From Bacteroidota bacterium (GTDB lineage: Bacteria; Bacteroidota; Bacteroidia; Chitinophagales; Saprospiraceae), in the NCBI GenBank assembly GCA_029567325.1, contig JAKQLF010000167.1, positions 1 through 32,965 of the forward strand: DNA of 32,965 bases. Reading direction: 5' to 3'. The number at the start of each line of letters is the position of its first letter. Position 1 is the first letter of the stretch. A program made the translations under genes and the position numbers. The notes under the pieces are model-generated. The model worked only from the letters and a program-made list of their open reading frames with translations. It was not told the DNA's origin and did not search any database. Positions 1 through 7,484 of the stretch are shown in pieces.

Positions 1-62
1 CGCTGCACCTAAGCCCGATTATCAAATAAATAAATATCTTTGTAGAACGATCACTTACCCTA

Positions 63-773
63 TCAAAAGTGGTACACTTTGAATGAGATAAGGTGGTACA
101 CTTTCATGAGATTTTGCAGTTTAGGAAGAACTTTAGCCTTAACTTCTTCAAAAAAAGCGTTCAGACTGCAGTTGTAACTTAAAAATTTCCCTCGCTTAAT
201 CTCCTTTTCTTTTGAAAGAGGCTTACTGATAACAAGAAAATTATCATAGTTCGAAGTGGAATTTATTCCCTTTTTACCCAATATCCGACCTAGCTTCTCT
301 TTTGGTTTTGCTGAAGTGCTGGAATCATTTTGATCATAAATAGTAAGTATCCAGGCATCAATTTCTTCGATTGCAACTGCATATAAAATTTGATCGGACA
401 TTTCCACTTTAAGCCATGCATTGATTTGCTTTACAACCAATTCTCGCAATTCTTCACAATACGCATCGGAACTCTTATCGGGGCGCTTAATTCCATACAT
501 TTCTGCTTCCGCCGTGTCAATATGGATAACCACAAAATCCTGGCCTTCAAATGCAAGAAATCCATCAATCAACTCACGTTTTTCGCATTCTTCTTTTACC
601 ACAGACCAAGTGCTAAATGCTTTTGTGTTTATAAGCGCCTTATCCGTTTCATCATAATTATAGATTGGCCTTATGGCCTCTATATTATTCCGATCAATTC
701 CAGTTAAACCTGTAATTATGTTTGTAATGACTGCTCTATCGGCATGTCCTTCCGAAATAACTCCAATTTTCAT
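63..773 (-). CDS. DUF4276/TOPRIM-like protein, putative effector of the ATPase-methyltransferase locus
   Basis: This 236-residue protein is the last gene of the operon. The ATG at 773 is chosen over an upstream in-frame start because it follows the ATPase stop (775) by 1 bp. The first strand and loop, GVISEGHAD (E8), resemble the hhxEGxxD motif of TOPRIM/DUF4276 proteins. A second acidic cluster, VVIHIDTAEAE (D86, E89, E91), and AIEEIDAWIL (E136-E137) match the layout of DUF4276, where an E(L/I)(E/D)AW motif is conserved. Proteins of this type are commonly encoded next to OLD/SMC-like ATPases and are thought to be their nuclease or effector partners; that role is inferred here. The last 14 residues (MKVYHLISFKVYHF) are encoded by the terminal repeats of a presumed IS21-like element, so the native C-terminus is probably replaced. 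Most of the fold should remain because the length is near normal for the family. Activity is uncertain. Confidence 0.65.
   Translation of the reverse strand: MKIGVISEGHADRAVITNIITGLTGIDRNNIEAIRPIYNYDETDKALINTKAFSTWSVVKEECEKRELIDGFLAFEGQDFVVIHIDTAEAEMYGIKRPDKSSDAYCEELRELVVKQINAWLKVEMSDQILYAVAIEEIDAWILTIYDQNDSSTSAKPKEKLGRILGKKGINSTSNYDNFLVISKPLSKEKEIKRGKFLSYNCSLNAFFEEVKAKVLPKLQNLMKVYHLISFKVYHF
66..106. mobile_element. Putative end of an IS21-like element (terminal repeats only)
   Basis: Two near-identical 15-mers, AAAGTGGTACACTTT (66-80) and AAGGTGGTACACTTT (90-104), lie 24 bp apart. They are followed by CA at 105-106, which fits the TG...CA termini of IS21-family elements. Repeated short motifs inside the ends are typical of that family, and I recall similar GTGGTACACTTT repeats at IS21-like ends in Bacteroidota. 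No istA/istB is visible, so the body would lie left of position 1. The element identity is inference from the repeats and the CA end. Confidence 0.45.
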
Positions 774-774
774 A

Positions 775-2400
775 TTAGAAATTTTTGGGAACAGCACCAA
801 GCAATCCTTTTAACCACATTTCAGATAGTTTGAAATTTTTATCGCTTAAGTTCTCTTTGAATTTTATTCTTCTAGTTTTGGTTTTTCCTTCACTATCTCT
901 ATAGACTTCAAACAATCTTTGTTCTTCATCTAATAAATTCAAACCATCCAAGATAGCCGGATTGTGAGTGGTTATTAAAACCTGTTTTTCTGTCTGTTTA
1001 GTAATTTTCACCAACTCGGATACTAGAACTTGACACAACCGAGGATTCAGCGCTGTCTCTATATTGTCAATTGCAAACAACTTTGGTGTCTTAGTGCTTA
1101 TAAAGAGAGCCAAATAGAATAGGACATGCAACACTCCTTCATTTGAATTTTCTGCTGAAAAAGTATTATTATTCTTTTGCATGAATTTGTCCTTGAAGTA
1201 TAAGGTAGATATGCTTCGTCCGGGCTTCAACCCCATAATCTTAAACTTATCCTCTTTATCAGCGATGATCTCTCCTAGCCAATCAAAAAAGACAAGGCAC
1301 TTATTAAGTTGAGCTCGTTCTGCACTACTAAAGCTTGCAATTAATAAGTCAAGTCCTTCTCCATTAATCCCCAGCGGTGTTTTTTTACTATCTGAGGGTG
1401 TTATCCCTCTTAAGGATTTTGTATTTAAGTCAAAAATTGAATATTCTGATAAAAGGTCGTCAAAATTTCGATCACGTTTTAGGCCCTTAGCTGAGATCAA
1501 TTCATTTGCTTTTTTTAACAACTCATCTCCAGAAATTCCGGGAGTCTTTTTAGTTATAAAACTGAAATAATCTAAAAGAAAGTCAGGATAAAGTTCTTCT
1601 TCAGCAAGATTAATCCATTTGGTATAAATATCATTAAGATTTGCCGGTGATAATGAGCATTTGTAATCTTCTTGGCCAGCTTTACTTTCTATAGTAAGAC
1701 TGATATCAATACTGCTCTTCTGACTACTATCTACAAATGAACTTAAAATTAAATCAGGACGCGCTATGCGAACCCCACGACTATATAAACCGTCAAAAGA
1801 CAAATCATTTCCCCGTTCCGCTCCAACTGTTGCAAGTGCCTCAAGTATATTTGTTTTTCCGCATCCATTCACACCAATAAAAACATTGAATCTTCCTAAT
1901 TCGATTTTATCATTAACTATTGATTTATAACTACTGATATCAATAGTTTTTATTAAAACAGATGGTTTTGATTCTCTTGGAATTTGACTCTTGTACTTTA
2001 TGTAGTTTTCTAATGCCAATTCCCATTCCGAAGTATTATATTTTTTTATTGTATTTAGCGCCAAAAAGGAAATAGCGTAATGTGTATTCGGGCTCGTTGG
2101 CGGTAAATCAGGATTGTCGGGATTCTTTTCAATAAGACCAAACTCAACGAAGGGATTTATAGCCTCTTTTCGAAAAGATTCCCTAGTACCTGATTTATAT
2201 TCAATGTGGTAGTTGCTGCTAACAAATTCCATTATATCTGTCGAAAGAATCATGCTCTTTCTTTCCGCATCCTTCCATTCGTCATTTGGCTTTATATTGC
2301 AAAGCGCTAACAGTGTCAATGCTGATATCTGATTCTGCTGACCCTGCGGAAGTTCGAATCCCTTTAAGATTTCCTGTGCTTCGATTATTTTATTGTTCAT
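775..2400 (-). CDS. Fusion protein: BsuBI/PstI restriction enzyme N-terminal domain + OLD/SMC-like AAA ATPase
   Basis: The product has 541 residues from the ATG at 2400, which overlaps the methyltransferase stop by 11 bp; a longer start at 2460 would add 20 unlikely residues. Residues 1-135 carry the pattern I know from the N-terminal (helix-turn-helix) domain of BsuBI/PstI endonucleases: QQN and SALTLLAL (21-33), W42, IMEF (56-59), GTRESFR (71-77), FVEFGL, NPDNPD (93-98), SPNTHYAI and a late W126. The nuclease part is absent. Instead residues 148-541 form an ABC/OLD-type ATPase with Walker A GVNGCGKT (176-183), a signature-like NEG, Walker B LFAIDN (D445), the D-loop ALNP, and an H-loop TTHNP (H479). 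The N-terminal part probably binds DNA, and the ATPase probably acts with the TOPRIM-like protein encoded 1 bp downstream. Function is inferred from domains; the fusion appears to be genuine, with no stop or frameshift at the junction. Confidence 0.8.
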   Translation of the reverse strand: MNNKIIEAQEILKGFELPQGQQNQISALTLLALCNIKPNDEWKDAERKSMILSTDIMEFVSSNYHIEYKSGTRESFRKEAINPFVEFGLIEKNPDNPDLPPTSPNTHYAISFLALNTIKKYNTSEWELALENYIKYKSQIPRESKPSVLIKTIDISSYKSIVNDKIELGRFNVFIGVNGCGKTNILEALATVGAERGNDLSFDGLYSRGVRIARPDLILSSFVDSSQKSSIDISLTIESKAGQEDYKCSLSPANLNDIYTKWINLAEEELYPDFLLDYFSFITKKTPGISGDELLKKANELISAKGLKRDRNFDDLLSEYSIFDLNTKSLRGITPSDSKKTPLGINGEGLDLLIASFSSAERAQLNKCLVFFDWLGEIIADKEDKFKIMGLKPGRSISTLYFKDKFMQKNNNTFSAENSNEGVLHVLFYLALFISTKTPKLFAIDNIETALNPRLCQVLVSELVKITKQTEKQVLITTHNPAILDGLNLLDEEQRLFEVYRDSEGKTKTRRIKFKENLSDKNFKLSEMWLKGLLGAVPKNF

Positions 2401-4012
2401 ATGCTGTTGATAAATCAATTGATAAACTAAATACCTCTGACACCAAAGCGTCAATTTCATATGACTTTTTCGCTTTGATAATCTTGTTCATTCTTCGACC
2501 CAAAGTTTCAATTAAATGAAATTCTGGCAAAGGGAATTCCCTCAATTCAGTCGCACTTACATTAATATTTCCATTAAACGTTCTAAAATACAAATCGAAT
2601 AAACGACTATTCAGAATTGCCGCTAAGCCGATAGTTTGTTCAATGGTTAATTCATGTTTTTTATGATAGATATAATTTAAGTGATTTTCTATACCGATCA
2701 TTTTCATATCTGAGTGATGTCGGCTAAAAAAAGGCGCAGCTACTAATCGCCGATTATCATCCTTTGTGCTAAACCTTCTAACCAAGACATAATTCCTGCC
2801 CTTTACTAGCCTTGAAAGGGATTCTTTTTCATTAATAATATATTGTCCCTTAGGTTTTCCCTTGTAACCATTATTTCTAGGCCAAATAACGTTCATCGAT
2901 TCAACATTGTGCAGCCATATAAGAGGCACGGTGTTTTTAGATGGTTTAGGTTTGATCATAGAAGTACTCCTAAAATCAACGACTGGTCCTGTAGATATTT
3001 CCAAATCATACAATTTTAATGAGCCAGTCCAGGTCTTAAAAACTTCGATAATTTTCTCATCCGTGTCGGAAGTTGGTAAATGCAATATTTTCTGGTAGGA
3101 ATCTAAGTTTATCAAACTTCTATATTCATATCTTTTTATTCGTCTCTGACCAATGTCGCTTATTCCGGACGAGGCTGATATTATCAAATCCTTTTCAATG
3201 TATGAGTTATTAGATTCTGTTTTGCTGCTTTTGGCAGCTTTGATAATAATATTCTCTTGAAGTACTTTATCTTTTTTAAAGGCCGACTTCCTAGAATTAA
3301 AAAGATGTATTTCTTTTAAATCAACAATTGAGAAGAATATTTCCCGAAATAATCTAAAATAATTTCCCGAACAAAAACTTCTAGGAGTGATAAAAATCAA
3401 ATGTCCATCGTCCTTTAAAAGCTTAGCTGCAATTAGAAGAAAAATTGTGTAAATATTAGTCTGACCATTAATCACTGATTTCGCTGCTAAAGCTCTCTCA
3501 TCATCACCGGGTAGTTTAAAATAAGGTGGATTTGAAATTACGATATCATAGGTTTCGTTTGATTTTTCAACATTATTTAATACCACAGAATTGTGTAAGA
3601 TGAAATCGTTCTTGCATAAGAAAATTGTAAAATCAATATTCCTTTCATTCAGCCAAATTCTCAAATACTCAAAACAACTTTCTGCAAACGGAAGGATATT
3701 AACATCTGTTTCGAACACAACTAATTCAAGTCGTCTTATTTTCTTCGTTCTTGTTGCCAGTTGTTCGATAAGTGCAATTGACAATATTCCTATACCACAT
3801 CCTGGGTCCAAAATTCGAATATCTTCTTTTTCTACTTTGGCAAAAGAAGCCATAAACATGGCAATCTCAAGTGGAGTAAAAAACTGACCATTGTCTTTTT
3901 TATGCGCATTGGTAACGGTAGAAGCATAATAAATCCCTACCCGATCCGCATATGCAGACGGACTTTCATCAGCTAATGGTATAATAGGAAAATCATACAC
4001 GTCTTTCTTCAT
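2390..4012 (-). CDS. Gamma-class N6-adenine DNA methyltransferase, BsuBI/PstI/Eco57I type
   Basis: This 540-residue enzyme should transfer a methyl group from S-adenosylmethionine to adenine in a short DNA site. Visible motifs in gamma order are GQFFTP (42-47, motif X), DPGCGIG (69-75, SAM-binding motif I), an acidic strand VVFETD (98-103), and NPPY (161-164, catalytic motif IV). A region ending in ITPRSF follows (motif VI-VIII area), then LQENIII. The remaining C-terminal half is expected to be the target recognition domain. Sequence style matches methyltransferases paired with BsuBI/PstI restriction enzymes rather than HsdM. The start at 4012 lies 8 bp after the XRE stop, with a GGAG-like element inside the end of the XRE gene; the end overlaps the ATPase gene by 11 bp, implying coupled translation. 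It probably marks self DNA so that the ATPase/TOPRIM-like pair spares it. The recognition site cannot be read from the sequence. Confidence 0.88.
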   Translation of the reverse strand: MKKDVYDFPIIPLADESPSAYADRVGIYYASTVTNAHKKDNGQFFTPLEIAMFMASFAKVEKEDIRILDPGCGIGILSIALIEQLATRTKKIRRLELVVFETDVNILPFAESCFEYLRIWLNERNIDFTIFLCKNDFILHNSVVLNNVEKSNETYDIVISNPPYFKLPGDDERALAAKSVINGQTNIYTIFLLIAAKLLKDDGHLIFITPRSFCSGNYFRLFREIFFSIVDLKEIHLFNSRKSAFKKDKVLQENIIIKAAKSSKTESNNSYIEKDLIISASSGISDIGQRRIKRYEYRSLINLDSYQKILHLPTSDTDEKIIEVFKTWTGSLKLYDLEISTGPVVDFRSTSMIKPKPSKNTVPLIWLHNVESMNVIWPRNNGYKGKPKGQYIINEKESLSRLVKGRNYVLVRRFSTKDDNRRLVAAPFFSRHHSDMKMIGIENHLNYIYHKKHELTIEQTIGLAAILNSRLFDLYFRTFNGNINVSATELREFPLPEFHLIETLGRRMNKIIKAKKSYEIDALVSEVFSLSIDLSTAYEQ

Positions 4013-4020
4013 CTTGTAAA

Positions 4021-4233
4021 CTACTCCTTCGTAGATATTAGCAATTCCCTGATATCTACATTTAACGCAATCGCTATTTCTCGTAATAGCTTTAATGTTG
4101 GCTGACTATCATTATTACATATTCGTGTAATAGTGTTCGGTGTTCTTTTCACCTTTTTTGCCAAATCTTTCTGTGCAATATCCTTTTCAACTAAAACACT
4201 CTTAATTCGATTGATTTTGATTTTACCCGCCAT
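4021..4233 (-). CDS. XRE-family transcriptional regulator, controller-like
   Basis: This 70-residue protein is little more than one Cro/C1-type helix-turn-helix. The first HTH helix is KDIAQKDLAKKV and the recognition helix is NTITRICNND, followed by QPTLKLLREIAIALNVDIRELL, typical of XRE proteins. It is the first gene of a four-gene operon, 8 bp ahead of the methyltransferase. Small XRE proteins in this position in restriction-modification loci (C proteins) time expression so that methylation precedes the toxic activity; that role is inferred here from position and size. Candidate binding sites are the repeats at 4294-4311 and 4355-4388 in the upstream spacer. Confidence 0.85.
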   Translation of the reverse strand: MAGKIKINRIKSVLVEKDIAQKDLAKKVKRTPNTITRICNNDSQPTLKLLREIAIALNVDIRELLISTKE

Positions 4234-4293
4234 TGATTCAAATTTTATGTGAAAGTATCCAAAATTTAGCTGAAAATAACTATTTAAAGGTGG

Positions 4294-4311
4294 TTAATCA
4301 ACTCTTAATCA
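4294..4311. promoter_or_regulatory. Direct repeat TTAATCA-N4-TTAATCA, candidate operator
   Basis: Two exact TTAATCA heptamers (4294-4300 and 4305-4311) have an 11-bp period, about one helical turn, so they face the same side of the DNA. They lie about 60 bp upstream of the XRE start in the spacer between two divergent genes. A dimeric XRE regulator binding here is plausible but not shown. Confidence 0.35.
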
Positions 4312-4354
4312 TGGTTTTAGCATCAAATAGTAATTCATATTAAGTGTGTTATAA

Positions 4355-4388
4355 TACATAATATTATATTTAATAAACATATTATGTA
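4355..4388. promoter_or_regulatory. Perfect 10-bp inverted repeat TACATAATAT / ATATTATGTA, candidate operator
   Basis: The arms at 4355-4364 and 4379-4388 are exact reverse complements, separated by 14 bp. The right arm covers a possible ATG at 4384, an argument for the later start at 4414 for the divergent gene. It may be the operator or promoter of that gene or of the defence operon. AT-rich DNA makes chance repeats more likely, so confidence is moderate. Confidence 0.35.
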
Positions 4389-4413
4389 TGTTTGTAGCAT
4401 AAAACATTTTTTC

Positions 4414-4912
4414 ATGGACAAAGAAAAAATTAAGAGAAGACTTATCCTTTCACTAATAAAGGATGACCTGATCAACTCGAAGCTAGTAAATAGTCTTGGT
4501 GACATTGGGATCAATGCTGATGATTATTTGCTTCATCTTAGCGATACAAATTTCAAACTCTCAAAAATACCAGATACACAAACTTCAAAGCGATAAATAC
4601 TATTTCCTTTCTGTACTAAGGGAGATTTTTTCTGAGTTCAAAAAGTTAGGTGATAATGAATTGGAATACTACTGTGGTAGCTGCCAAAATTGTGAATTAA
4701 ACCAAAATAAAGTGGTACATGTATTTGAAGGAATGCACTCAAAGAGTCATTTCGGATTTATTCCGGTTGTTCAAAACAATCCTAACATGGGTTTTCATTT
4801 TTGCTTTGGATTTACAGATAAAAAGGGGCAAAAAGCTGATAACTGTTACGACTTCATGTACTTAGCTGCAAGTAAATTAGTTGAATTTAAAAAAAGAGGT
4901 ATCAAATCCTAA
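4414..4912 (+). pseudogene. Unknown protein, probably split by a frameshift near 4590
   Basis: Two overlapping open frames make one sensible protein. The first, from ATG 4414, reads MDKEKIKRRLILSLIKDDL and ends with TSKR at a stop at 4594-4596. The second continues in the +1-shifted frame from about 4570 with QSDKYYFLSVLREIFSEFKK to a stop at 4912. The second frame has no convincing start of its own: its nearest ATG (4496) yields an unnatural leader. The distal part has four cysteines, two of them in CGSCQNC, which could bind metal. I do not recognise the family. The gene is divergent from the XRE regulator, so it may be a passenger or an extra part of the defence locus. A sequencing error, a true pseudogene and a programmed shift cannot be told apart here. 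Confidence 0.5.
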
Positions 4913-5249
4913 CAGATTACAATTAAATACCTACAACTGTTTGGCCCCATAGTTTGTGTAAAATGCTAAGAGGTGATATTGGTTTGCTTTGATAGTAAGA
5001 AAGTTGGCTGGAGAATAGCTTCCTTTATAGGCATGTATCGTTTTAAAATTGGAATGATTTCTTGGATAGGTTTGAGTGCACTTTTTGGCTTGGTTTATTA
5101 TTTAGTTATACACTAAGAAACCAATCTTAATCATGAATATCATGGTTGCAAATAGTTTTATGCTTGACAAATTTGCTAGCAGGCCTTTATTTTTGCCATT
5201 CATTTCATTCAAAAATTAAAAAAATGCTGTTTAACTTAAATCTTGAAGT
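4913..5249. other. Intergenic stretch with one tiny ORF
   Basis: No recognisable gene occupies this stretch between the defence locus and the ArsR gene. The only coding candidate is a 47-codon frame on the plus strand (GTG 4973 to stop 5116; an ATG at 5033 gives 27 codons). Its second half is hydrophobic (ISWIGLSALFGLVYYLVI), like a single membrane helix. It could be a small membrane peptide or a relic; I cannot support a function. Confidence 0.3.
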
Positions 5250-5257
5250 TATATTTG
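5250..5257 (+). promoter_or_regulatory. Bacteroidota -7 box TATATTTG upstream of the ArsR gene
   Basis: TATATTTG matches the TAnnTTTG -7 consensus of Bacteroidota promoters and lies 38 bp before the GTG start. A clear -33 TTG at the usual spacing is not visible, so this is a partial match. Confidence 0.4.
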
Positions 5258-5267
5258 CAACCGATTG

Positions 5268-5283
5268 TTTTCGTAAACGAAAA
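5268..5283. promoter_or_regulatory. Palindrome TTTTCG-TAAA-CGAAAA, likely ArsR operator
   Basis: The 6-bp arms TTTTCG and CGAAAA are exact inverted repeats around a 4-bp centre, 10 bp downstream of the -7 box and 11 bp upstream of the ArsR start. A dimer bound here would cover the transcription start, which fits autorepression as is common for ArsR proteins. No binding data are available. Confidence 0.5.
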
Positions 5284-5294
5284 ACTAAGAGGAA

Positions 5295-5615
5295 GTGAGA
5301 AGAGATATTTTTCAAGCCATTGCTGACCCAACCAGAAGAGCCATTATAGTACTAATTGCGTTGCAACCCATGACTCCCAATGCCATTGCACAACACTTTG
5401 ACAGTACTCGTCAAGCAGTTTCCAAACATCTGCGCATCCTCACTGAGTGTGATTTGATCACCCAAGAACAAAAAGGCCGAGAAATATATTACTCACTAGA
5501 GGTGGAAAAGATGAAAGAAATAGATCATTGGATGGAGCAATTTAGAAAAATCTGGGAATCGAGATTTAGTCAACTTGACCACTTATTAGACACAATCAAA
5601 AAACAAAAGAAATAA
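5295..5615 (+). CDS. ArsR/SmtB-type winged-helix repressor
   Basis: This 106-residue protein starts at GTG 5295, just after an AGAGGAA stretch. The sequence is a typical ArsR wHTH: IADPTRRAIIVLIALQ, then TPNAIAQHF, the recognition helix STRQAVSKHLRILTECDLI, and the wing QKGREIYYSL. No CxC or other metal-binding cluster is present, so it is unlikely to be a metal sensor. The tail (MEQFRKIWESRFSQLDHLL) is typical of Bacteroidota ArsR proteins encoded beside an SRPBCC (AHSA1-like) protein. No such partner follows here, so the gene is an orphan and its target may be itself or the membrane protein gene downstream. Autoregulation is suggested by the palindrome ahead of the start. Confidence 0.85.
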   Translation: MRRDIFQAIADPTRRAIIVLIALQPMTPNAIAQHFDSTRQAVSKHLRILTECDLITQEQKGREIYYSLEVEKMKEIDHWMEQFRKIWESRFSQLDHLLDTIKKQKK

Positions 5616-5684
5616 AAACTTATGTAACTCATTGAGTCAATAACCATATTGTCAGCTATTTTTACAATTCTGAAATAACATGAA

Positions 5685-7478
5685 TTGAAAAAGCGCTTTT
5701 TCAAACTCCTTTATATTGTATTATTTGCAGCTTTGGTGTCAGCCATCTATACTGCGTTTTCTCTTTCTAAAATAAAGTCTACATTTGAAAATCCAAGTTA
5801 TATCCTCAGCGAAAGACCGATTTTTCCCATATATTTAAATGCAATTTTTATTCACCAAGACTTGAAATCTCTTGCCTGGGCAGATTCATTATTTACAGAA
5901 AGTAGTGAAACAGAAATGTCAAACCCGTTGTATACGGTAGGAAGAAATGGTGGTAAAATCTTGAAAAATACCATGGGCACGAGTATAATGACTTTGCCCG
6001 CATTTACACTGGCTCATCTTATTACTAAAAAGAGAGCAACCAATTCTGACGGCCTATCTTTGACATATCTGGTGGTTTATCATTGGTACGGTGGATTATT
6101 ATTGATCATAGGCTTGTACGTACTTTGGCTTGTATTATCCATTTATTTTACAGCCGCAGTAAAAATAGTGACTTTATCAGCCATCTGCGCTACAACTTAT
6201 TTGGCAGACTTGTTGCAAATTTTAAACCAGCTTGACCTGATCTATCTCTTTTTCTTACACAGTGTCTTATTGTATGGTTCAAGTTTATTTTTTGAAAAAC
6301 CAACCAGGAGGGTAGGCATATTTTGTGGAAGTATTTTGGGTTTAATTGTTTTGATGAGGCCTGTGGAAATCATCTTAATTTTATTACCACTGCTGTGGAA
6401 AGTTTCTCCAAAAATACACCATCTCAAAGTAAGGTTATATCATGTTATCAAAAATTACAAAGCATATCTTTCTATGCTTTTGACTGCTTCTGTTTTCATT
6501 GCGTTACAAATCGTTTATTGGGTTAAATATTCTGGTCAAGCTTTTGTTTTTAATGATCAGGTAATAGGTGTGACCAGAGACATATCTAGATTGGAAGCAT
6601 TGATGATTGGACCCAAAAGTGGGGTATTACTTTATTCTCCTATTTTAATTTTGATGGTCTTTGGTTTTTTCAGTATGAGATCTGTACTGTTTAGGCTTAT
6701 AGTACCCATATTTTTGGTGGTTTTATTGATTGGTTGGGCAGCCATAAATTACTATTTCTGGTGGAATGGGGGAGACAGTGGTTCTTTGTATATCAATCAG
6801 TTGTATGTTTTTTTGGCTTTACCATTTGCAGCCCTTGTGGACTTCAGTTTGAAAAGAGTAGTACCAGCAATTATATTATGGATCATTATCAGTGTTTTGA
6901 CCTTTTTTAATTTTTGGAGAATCCACGACCAAGCACGTGGGAAACTTTTATCACCGCCGGACATCACTTATGAGTACTTGAAAGCTGCGGTTTTAAAAGA
7001 TAGTATCACTGACCAAATGGTGAAATTATTAGATACTGATATCAGTTTTGGTTCAGATATAGTGGGTGATAGTTTACTAATAAGCAAAAACGGGCTATTT
7101 TGTTTGAATGCCAAAAATCAGTATAGTAAACGTTGGGAATTAAAGCAATATCCAAATAAAAAATATTTCCGTTTTAAAATTCAAGCCATCGCCCAGGATA
7201 GAGAACCAGAAACTTGGAAACATGCCCAGATGATCATAAGTTATTATAGAGGTTCGAGAAATATTGGCAATGATTTATTGCGAATTCAACGCCTTTTACA
7301 TGGAAAATCCTGGCATACCATATGGTTGGATTCAAAATCTATGGACAATGCAGAAAGTATTGTTATTTCTATTTGGAATGCAGACAGCACCAATGAAATT
7401 TGTTTTAGAAACCTCCAATTAATCGGATTTGATGGTATATTGCAATCTTCAAAACAATTCAAATCTTTAAAGAAATAG
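5685..7478 (+). CDS. Multi-pass membrane protein, GT-C glycosyltransferase-like
   Basis: This 597-residue protein has a first membrane helix at residues 8-27 and about nine more up to residue ~415, followed by a soluble C-terminal domain of about 180 residues. An extracytoplasmic loop after the first helix contains GRNGGKILKNTMGTSI. A late loop has WWNGGDSGSLY, resembling the WWxGxSxGxR loop of GT-C-type transferases that use lipid-linked sugars. The family is common in Bacteroidota but I cannot name a substrate. The start is uncertain: TTG at 5685 is the only suitable codon. An ATG at 5680 reads ATG-AAT-TGA in another frame, so a small start-site error is possible. The gene lies 6 bp ahead of the patatin gene, suggesting co-transcription. 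Confidence 0.6.
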   Translation: MKKRFFKLLYIVLFAALVSAIYTAFSLSKIKSTFENPSYILSERPIFPIYLNAIFIHQDLKSLAWADSLFTESSETEMSNPLYTVGRNGGKILKNTMGTSIMTLPAFTLAHLITKKRATNSDGLSLTYLVVYHWYGGLLLIIGLYVLWLVLSIYFTAAVKIVTLSAICATTYLADLLQILNQLDLIYLFFLHSVLLYGSSLFFEKPTRRVGIFCGSILGLIVLMRPVEIILILLPLLWKVSPKIHHLKVRLYHVIKNYKAYLSMLLTASVFIALQIVYWVKYSGQAFVFNDQVIGVTRDISRLEALMIGPKSGVLLYSPILILMVFGFFSMRSVLFRLIVPIFLVVLLIGWAAINYYFWWNGGDSGSLYINQLYVFLALPFAALVDFSLKRVVPAIILWIIISVLTFFNFWRIHDQARGKLLSPPDITYEYLKAAVLKDSITDQMVKLLDTDISFGSDIVGDSLLISKNGLFCLNAKNQYSKRWELKQYPNKKYFRFKIQAIAQDREPETWKHAQMIISYYRGSRNIGNDLLRIQRLLHGKSWHTIWLDSKSMDNAESIVISIWNADSTNEICFRNLQLIGFDGILQSSKQFKSLKK

Positions 7479-7484
7479 CTTTTT

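Noticed and set aside
63-4233. Reading the locus as PARIS, Gabija, Septu or a Type I restriction-modification system
   Set aside because: The methyltransferase has gamma-class BsuBI/Eco57I motifs rather than HsdM features and no HsdS/HsdR is present. The ATPase partner looks DUF4276-like rather than DUF4435, UvrD-like or HNH.
4700-4725. AAAGTGGTACAT near 4710 as another IS21-like terminal repeat
   Set aside because: It matches only the first part of the 15-mer, is single, and lies inside a coding stretch with no CA end.
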